This document shows positions 29,598 to 33,215 of a DNA stretch of 33,215 bases, piece after piece. The position numbers were made by a program, and so were the translations under genes. Each line of letters opens with the position of its first letter. Position 1 is the first letter of the stretch. Source of the stretch: an uncultured Bacteroidales bacterium. GTDB lineage: Bacteria > Bacteroidota > Bacteroidia > Bacteroidales > WCHB1-69. The DNA lies in assembly GCA_905233745.1 (NCBI GenBank), contig CAJODA010000019.1:7363-40577 (forward strand), in the 5' to 3' direction. The notes below the pieces were generated by a model, which did not search any database, had not been told where the DNA came from, and saw only the letters and a program-made list of their open reading frames with translations.

Positions 29598-30086
29598 TTA
29601 CTTTCTGATTAAGGTTTGAAAATATAAATCGTATGCGTTTTTTTCATCTTTAGGAACAAACTCGCTCTCCACTAACGTCCAATCCTCGTCTTTTATTGCC
29701 GGAAAATAAACGTCAGCGGTGAAGGCAGAGACAATACGGGTAAGGTAAAGTTTATCGGCGTGCGGTAAAAAAAGCCGGTACATGGTGGCTCCTCCCATCA
29801 CAAAAGCCTCCTCCTCACCATTCAGAAGGGCGAGCGCATCTTCGATGGAATGTACCGTCTCGCAATCAGGGAAGGTGACATCGTCAAGCGTTATCACAAT
29901 GTTTCTCCGGTTGGGCAGGGGTTTCTTGGGCAGTGACTCCCAGGTTTTGTCACCCATCAGGACTGTGTGTCCCGAGGTAATCTCCTTAAAATGTCTGAGA
30001 TCAACAGGAAGATGACAGAGCAACTGGTTCTTATAACCCAACTCCAGGTTCTCGCCCACGGCGGCAATCATGCTGAGGTTTTTCAT
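29598..30086 (-). CDS. folA: Dihydrofolate reductase
   Basis: 162 residues, standard length. MIAAVGENLELGYKNQLLCHLPVDLRHFKEITSGHTVLMGDKTWESLPKKPLPNRRNIVIT and AFVMGGATMYRLFLPHADKLYLTRI are unmistakable DHFR segments, with the catalytic acid at Asp29 (LPVDL). Two positions usually conserved differ: the Trp before the LP.DL motif (E. coli Trp22) is Cys24, and the MGR Arg (E. coli Arg44, cofactor contact) is Asp46. The enzyme makes tetrahydrofolate with NADPH. It is upstream of and nearly fused to the DUF4468 gene (1 nt). No TAnnTTTG box lies in the 66-bp gap to the P-loop NTPase, so read-through from it is likely. Confidence 0.92.
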   Translation of the reverse strand: MKNLSMIAAVGENLELGYKNQLLCHLPVDLRHFKEITSGHTVLMGDKTWESLPKKPLPNRRNIVITLDDVTFPDCETVHSIEDALALLNGEEEAFVMGGATMYRLFLPHADKLYLTRIVSAFTADVYFPAIKDEDWTLVESEFVPKDEKNAYDLYFQTLIRK

Positions 30087-30152
30087 AATCTTTTTATTTG
30101 GTTGAGACCCACGGCCGTTCGCGTTTACTTCAGACCGTGCATCTTTGCGGGG

Positions 30153-30764
30153 TTAGTGGTTTATGTGCAGGATATCATCGATTATGCCCAACACATTATC
30201 GATTTTGTCTTCAAAGCAGATTTCGGCTTTGACAATGTGCATCACGGGGTGGCGTTTCCAGCTGTCAATGAGATGGTCATCCACCACGCGGGCGAGTTCA
30301 AGGGATTCGGAGCGGCAGGAGTTGTTTTCGCGAGTATAGAACTGTTCGGCCCCCTTTGCGGCGGTGCTGATATGGAACACGGCATCATAGCGTTGGTCGC
30401 AGAGCTGTTCTTCGGTCTGCTGCACGAACTCCATCACACGGTTCCATTTGTCGCGTTCCATGTAGGCGGCGGTGTCCATAGTGCCGCGGTCGCAGACAAG
30501 CAGAGCAGGCTTGCCGCAGGCTTCCGCTATGCGGGTCATACAATCCTCCATGGTGAGTTGGAACTTGAGTTTGTTGGCCTCTGTGATGAAAGAGAGTTCG
30601 GGGTCTTTGGTCAGGAAGTCGGCGCCGGCCTGGATAAAGAGGGTGGCAGCTTCGGGCAAAGAGAAAACCGAGAAGCCCAGCGCGGCGTACTTGGTTTCTA
30701 TTCTTTTCAGGATGGTGGATTTTCCGGCACAGGGGCCGCCTGTCAGTACTATTCGCGTAACCAT
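30153..30764 (-). CDS. AAA/P-loop NTPase (NadR/thymidylate-kinase-like)
   Basis: 203 residues from the ATG at 30764 (a TTG at 30770 is also in frame). [23 protein letters not shown] carries Walker [10 protein letters not shown] at 9-17. [31 protein letters not shown] (Walker B-type) and [43 protein letters not shown] follow, and the last part is [22 protein letters not shown]. This is the AAA_28-type single-domain ATPase/kinase family seen in Bacteroidota and eukaryotes (TRPL-translocation-defect-like). The exact substrate is unknown; phosphorylation of a small molecule such as a nucleoside is plausible. It is divergent from smpB. Confidence 0.82.
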   Translation of the reverse strand: MVTRIVLTGGPCAGKSTILKRIETKYAALGFSVFSLPEAATLFIQAGADFLTKDPELSFITEANKLKFQLTMEDCMTRIAEACGKPALLVCDRGTMDTAAYMERDKWNRVMEFVQQTEEQLCDQRYDAVFHISTAAKGAEQFYTRENNSCRSESLELARVVDDHLIDSWKRHPVMHIVKAEICFEDKIDNVLGIIDDILHINH

Positions 30765-30812
30765 TGGCAATCAGTAGTAAAAGTAAAAAAAAGCCTTTCA
30801 GAAAGGATGGAG

Positions 30813-30820
30813 CAAAAGTA
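30813..30820 (-). promoter_or_regulatory. -7 box of the P-loop NTPase-DHFR operon
   Basis: TACTTTTG on the minus strand, 48 bp before the ATG at 30764. The nearest TTTG upstream (30836-30833) is too close (12 bp). Confidence 0.4.
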
Positions 30821-30876
30821 CACATTATTTCTCAAATACGCATAGAAACAGCGAGACAATCAACAACAATTTTTTG

Positions 30877-30884
30877 TACTTTTG
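30877..30884 (+). promoter_or_regulatory. -7 box of the smpB operon
   Basis: TACTTTTG lies 14 bp before the smpB ATG at 30899. No recognisable -33 element. Confidence 0.45.
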
Positions 30885-30898
30885 CCGCCAACACAGAT

Positions 30899-31360
30899 AT
30901 GAGCAAAAACACGAACCCATCCCAAATCGCCATCAAGAACAGGAAAGCTGAGTATCAGTATTTCCTGCTCACATCCTATACGGCCGGCATTGTGCTCACC
31001 GGCACGGAAATCAAGTCCATACGGGCAGGCAAGGCCAACATCACAGACGCCTACTGTTCGTTCGTCGGCAGCGAGCTATGGGTGCACAACATGCACGTGA
31101 GCGAGTATGCCAACGGCAGTTACAACAACCACCAGCCGAAACGTGACCGCAAACTGCTGCTGAACAAGAAGGAAATCCGCAAGCTGATGAGCAAGCTCAA
31201 CGAGCGCGGGTTCACCATCATCCCCACGCTGCTATGGATAAACGAGAACGGGTACGCCAAACTGGACATCTCGCTGGCTAAAGGCAAGAAGTTGTATGAC
31301 AAGCGCGAAAGCATAAAGGAGAAAGATGAGCGCCGGAGAAAACAACACGAGGAGGAATAA
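30899..31360 (+). CDS. smpB: SsrA-binding protein SmpB
   Basis: 153 residues from the ATG at 30899, just after the -7 box; a longer in-frame opening at 30764 covers the promoter and is rejected. [82 protein letters not shown] matches SmpB throughout, including GTEIKSIR and the basic tail [19 protein letters not shown]. SmpB delivers tmRNA to stalled ribosomes in trans-translation. The ssrA gene itself is not in the window. Its stop shares one base with the start of the MerR-type gene (TAATG), implying coupled translation. Confidence 0.95.
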   Translation: MSKNTNPSQIAIKNRKAEYQYFLLTSYTAGIVLTGTEIKSIRAGKANITDAYCSFVGSELWVHNMHVSEYANGSYNNHQPKRDRKLLLNKKEIRKLMSKLNERGFTIIPTLLWINENGYAKLDISLAKGKKLYDKRESIKEKDERRRKQHEEE

Positions 31361-31737
31361 TGACAACCGATTTGATTGACGACAAAGATTTCATGCCCCT
31401 GCCGGAATCATTCGATTCCAAGGAGAAGCTGTATTACAGCATGGGGGAGACTTGCGAGATATTCAACCTCCCGGCATCCACGCTCCGATATTGGGAGAAG
31501 GAGTTCGACGTGCTGAAGCCCCGCAAGAACAAGAAAGGCGACCGTTTCTTCTCCAAGAACGACATCGCGCTCATACGCACCATCCACTATCTGACCAAGG
31601 TGAAGGGATATACGCTCCAGGGCGCCCGCGACGCGCTGAAAAACAATTTCATCCAAGAGGCGGACAACGCCACAATCATTGCCTCCCTGATGGAAATCAA
31701 GGAGATGCTGTTGAACATAAAGAAAGAATTGGATTAG
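31360..31737 (+). CDS. MerR-family transcriptional regulator
   Basis: 125 residues. A MerR-type winged helix at about 25-95 reads LYYSMGETCEIFNLPASTLRYWEKEFDVLKPRKNKKGDRFFSKNDIALIRTIHYLTKVKGYTLQGARDAL. The RYWEKEF.xLxPxRNxxGxRxY(F) signature and wing are intact. A short C-terminal helix (ATIIASLMEIKEMLLNIKKEL) probably dimerises. There is no Cys ligand set for metals or redox sensing. Closely similar MerR proteins next to smpB or rdgB are usual in Bacteroidota, but the regulon is unknown. The gene ends 6 bp before the convergent rdgB stop, with no terminator hairpin between. Confidence 0.9.
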   Translation: MTTDLIDDKDFMPLPESFDSKEKLYYSMGETCEIFNLPASTLRYWEKEFDVLKPRKNKKGDRFFSKNDIALIRTIHYLTKVKGYTLQGARDALKNNFIQEADNATIIASLMEIKEMLLNIKKELD

Positions 31738-31743
31738 CAGCGG

Positions 31744-32331
31744 CTACTTTTCCGCAACCTTATCTTTGAGAAACTCCATCAGTTTGCGCATGGCGCGGCC
31801 CCGGTGGCTGATGCTGTTCTTCACGTCATCGCCCATTTCCGCGAACGTCTGGTCGTAGCCGTCAGGTTGGAAGACGGGGTCGTAACCGAACCCTGCGGTT
31901 CCCCTGGGCTCCCCGAGAATCGTGCCGTCCACCCGTCCTTCGAAGAAGTGGGTCTCCCCATCCAGAATCAGGGCCACCACTGTCTTGAAACAGGCTTTCC
32001 GGTTGGATATCCCTTTCATCTCGGCCAACAATTTGTTCACGTTATCCTGATAGGTGCAATGCTCGCCTGCATAACGGGCGGAATAGACACCGGGGCGACC
32101 GTCAAGGGCTTCGACCTCAAGACCTGTATCATCGGCAAAGCAATTGGTATGATAGTGGTCAAGCACGTATTGTGCCTTTTGCAGCGCATTACCCTTCAAC
32201 GTGTCGGCAGTCTCGGGCACCTCTTCGTTGCATCCCACATCATGAAGGTTCATGAGATGCCAATCAGCCCCCAGAATAGCACGTGCTTCGTGCGTTTTAT
32301 GCTCATTATGTGTTGCGAAGATGATATCCAT
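31744..32331 (-). CDS. rdgB: XTP/dITP diphosphatase (RdgB/HAM1)
   Basis: 195 residues from the ATG at 32331, where MDIIFATHNEHKTHEARAIL gives the family N-terminus (ATxNxxKxxE); an upstream in-frame ATG at 32355 adds eight non-conserved residues. ADTLKGNALQKA, CFADDTGLEVEALDGRPGVYSARYAG, VDGTILGEPRGTAGFGYDPVFQPDGYDQTFAEM and NSISHRGRAM are all diagnostic. The enzyme hydrolyses non-canonical purine triphosphates (dITP, XTP) to keep them out of DNA and RNA. No -7 box is obvious in the 73-bp gap to rpmF, so it may be co-transcribed with rpmF. Confidence 0.95.
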   Translation of the reverse strand: MDIIFATHNEHKTHEARAILGADWHLMNLHDVGCNEEVPETADTLKGNALQKAQYVLDHYHTNCFADDTGLEVEALDGRPGVYSARYAGEHCTYQDNVNKLLAEMKGISNRKACFKTVVALILDGETHFFEGRVDGTILGEPRGTAGFGYDPVFQPDGYDQTFAEMGDDVKNSISHRGRAMRKLMEFLKDKVAEK

Positions 32332-32404
32332 ACTATAAACATAAAAAGATGGCATAATTGCTTATGTCATCTAACCTTAAGTGTAAAAAATAGCTGTGAC
32401 CCTG

Positions 32405-32593
32405 TTACTGGGCTGCACCGCTGATTTCGATGGCCTGCTTGCCTCTGTAGTAACCGCACTCAGGGCAAATACGGTGGGTTAAAATGGGGGCGCCGCAATG
32501 GCTGCAGGTCGTCAACTGAGGAGCTGTGATGAAATCATGAGCTCTTCTCTTATCTCTTCTCATTGCTGAGTGTCTTCTTTTAGGATTCGGCAT
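32405..32593 (-). CDS. rpmF: 50S ribosomal protein L32
   Basis: 62 residues. MPNPKRRHSAMRRDKRRAHDF is the standard L32 N-terminus, followed by a zinc-ribbon with two Cys pairs (CSHCG and CPECGYY). L32 is a small structural protein of the large ribosomal subunit. It lies 21 nt downstream of the DUF177 gene, the usual conserved pair in bacteria, where rpmF follows yceD in one transcript. Confidence 0.95.
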   Translation of the reverse strand: MPNPKRRHSAMRRDKRRAHDFITAPQLTTCSHCGAPILTHRICPECGYYRGKQAIEISGAAQ

Positions 32594-32614
32594 AATATCT
32601 AAATTTTATAGTTT

Positions 32615-33163
32615 TTAATCTAATTTTAAATTCTTCAACGCGTCCCATCTCGGATCGGGTTCTTTTTCAGCTTGAGATTCCTCCATCTCGCTCAATTTCC
32701 GCATCACCTCAGGGTCGCAGGTGGGATTGCCCTCAGCATCGTCCTCGTGCACGATCCGGTGGGGCAACTCCAAAAAGATGGACTCATATACAAAATGGAA
32801 AATATCCAGTTCATACGTGTTCTCATCCATCACCCAGATGTCGTCGTCATCCTCATTCTCACCCTCTTCCACAACAGGCACCAGCTTGACGATCAGGCGC
32901 GCAACGAAGTTCAAGGGAACTGTAACCGGAAGCAGACAACGGTCGCATGGCGCAAGAACCACACCCTCGAAATGGCAGTTCAGGTCCACCAGTTTCTCAG
33001 TTTTTCGCATCTCGACCCGCAAATGCAACTCGCCATCACGGACATCGGAAATCTCAGCCAATTCAAAGAACTCTTTATTGCATTCTATTGAATAACAATA
33101 TGTTCCATCTTCAACTCCGGATAACCGAAGCTTAAATTGCTCCTTTAACTCCTCACTATCCAT
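32615..33163 (-). CDS. yceD: DUF177/YceD family protein
   Basis: 182 residues. The central APCDRCLLPVTVPL (CxRCL motif) and the C-terminal DPRWDALKNLK are the hallmarks of DUF177 (YceD). An acidic stretch, EEGENEDDDDIWVMDE, lies between, with a Y.(L/I)D(I/L) segment following. The family is always near rpmF and is thought to take part in 23S rRNA accumulation/large-subunit assembly, as shown for plant and E. coli relatives. The ATG at 33163 follows the promoter at 33183-33213 by 19 bp. Confidence 0.9.
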   Translation of the reverse strand: MDSEELKEQFKLRLSGVEDGTYCYSIECNKEFFELAEISDVRDGELHLRVEMRKTEKLVDLNCHFEGVVLAPCDRCLLPVTVPLNFVARLIVKLVPVVEEGENEDDDDIWVMDENTYELDIFHFVYESIFLELPHRIVHEDDAEGNPTCDPEVMRKLSEMEESQAEKEPDPRWDALKNLKLD

Positions 33164-33182
33164 CGTTAAAAATTTAGGGCTG

Positions 33183-33213
33183 CAAATATATGATTTTTTT
33201 TATTTAAAACAAC
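33183..33213 (-). promoter_or_regulatory. Promoter of the yceD-rpmF operon
   Basis: GTTG (33213-33210) and TATATTTG (33190-33183) on the minus strand are separated by 19 bp, the same geometry as the promoters at 9860 and 14919. Confidence 0.6.
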
Positions 33214-33215
33214 CC

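Noticed and set aside
29967..30845. 292-codon plus-strand ORF across the DHFR and P-loop NTPase genes
   Set aside because: It spans two genes with strong motifs on the other strand and shows no domain of its own.
1..33215. CRISPR arrays, rRNA genes, insertion sequences or integrases
   Set aside because: No regularly spaced direct repeats, rRNA-like stretches, transposase or integrase motifs were seen on either strand.

Overview
The window looks like chromosome of a Bacteroidales-type bacterium (phylum Bacteroidota). The main reasons are the protein families: a C10 protease ending in a type IX secretion (T9SS) sorting domain, a GldA-type ABC ATPase, DUF4468, DUF6515, OMPP1/FadL, an MbnP-like lipoprotein, and a TonB with a short periplasmic arm. 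Promoters also fit, because many carry the Bacteroidota -7 box TAnnTTTG, several with TTTG or GTTG 19-22 bp upstream. Most of the window is a compact core chromosome with small gaps and many 1-17 nt gene overlaps.

Layout. Bases 1-113 are the 5' end of proS (minus). Bases 221-5204 (plus) encode four exported proteins: a Tyr/Trp/Ser-rich lipoprotein, an OMPP1/FadL barrel, a probable propeller-like protein and an amidotransferase-like exported protein. Then on the minus strand come udk, tRNA-Gln(CTG), a DUF6515 protein, a T9SS-exported C10 protease with two CUB domains, and a four-helix-bundle protein. Bases 9992-13806 (plus) form an operon of an M23-family protein, phoH, lpxK and purine nucleoside phosphorylase. 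Next are azlD, azlC and a COG2509 flavoprotein (minus), and a pair of half-size chromate-type transporters (plus).

Bases 17622-20362 form an accessory-looking patch. It holds an AT-rich gene broken by an in-frame TGA, an exported endonuclease/exonuclease/phosphatase-family protein, a probable extragenic repeat, and a two-gene module of a RelE/HigB-like protein and an XRE regulator that resembles a toxin-antitoxin system.

Bases 20419-27425 (plus) carry the GldA-like ATPase, a reduced molybdopterin-oxidoreductase protein, SppA, a steroid 5-alpha-reductase-like membrane protein, MurF and AnmK, followed by a separately promoted TonB. A strong hairpin terminator separates this from a minus-strand group: a P-loop NTPase, dihydrofolate reductase, DUF4468 and the MbnP-like lipoprotein. 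The right end has smpB and a MerR regulator (plus), facing rdgB, and rpmF with its usual partner DUF177/YceD (minus).

The most unusual signals are the HigBA-like module with an enlarged toxin candidate, the nonsense-interrupted gene, two perfect inverted repeats built into promoters (tRNA-Gln, and the divergent flavoprotein/transporter promoter), a possible start-codon-sequestering hairpin, and a molybdopterin-family protein without its Fe-S domain. Nothing was searched against databases; family names come from motif recognition.
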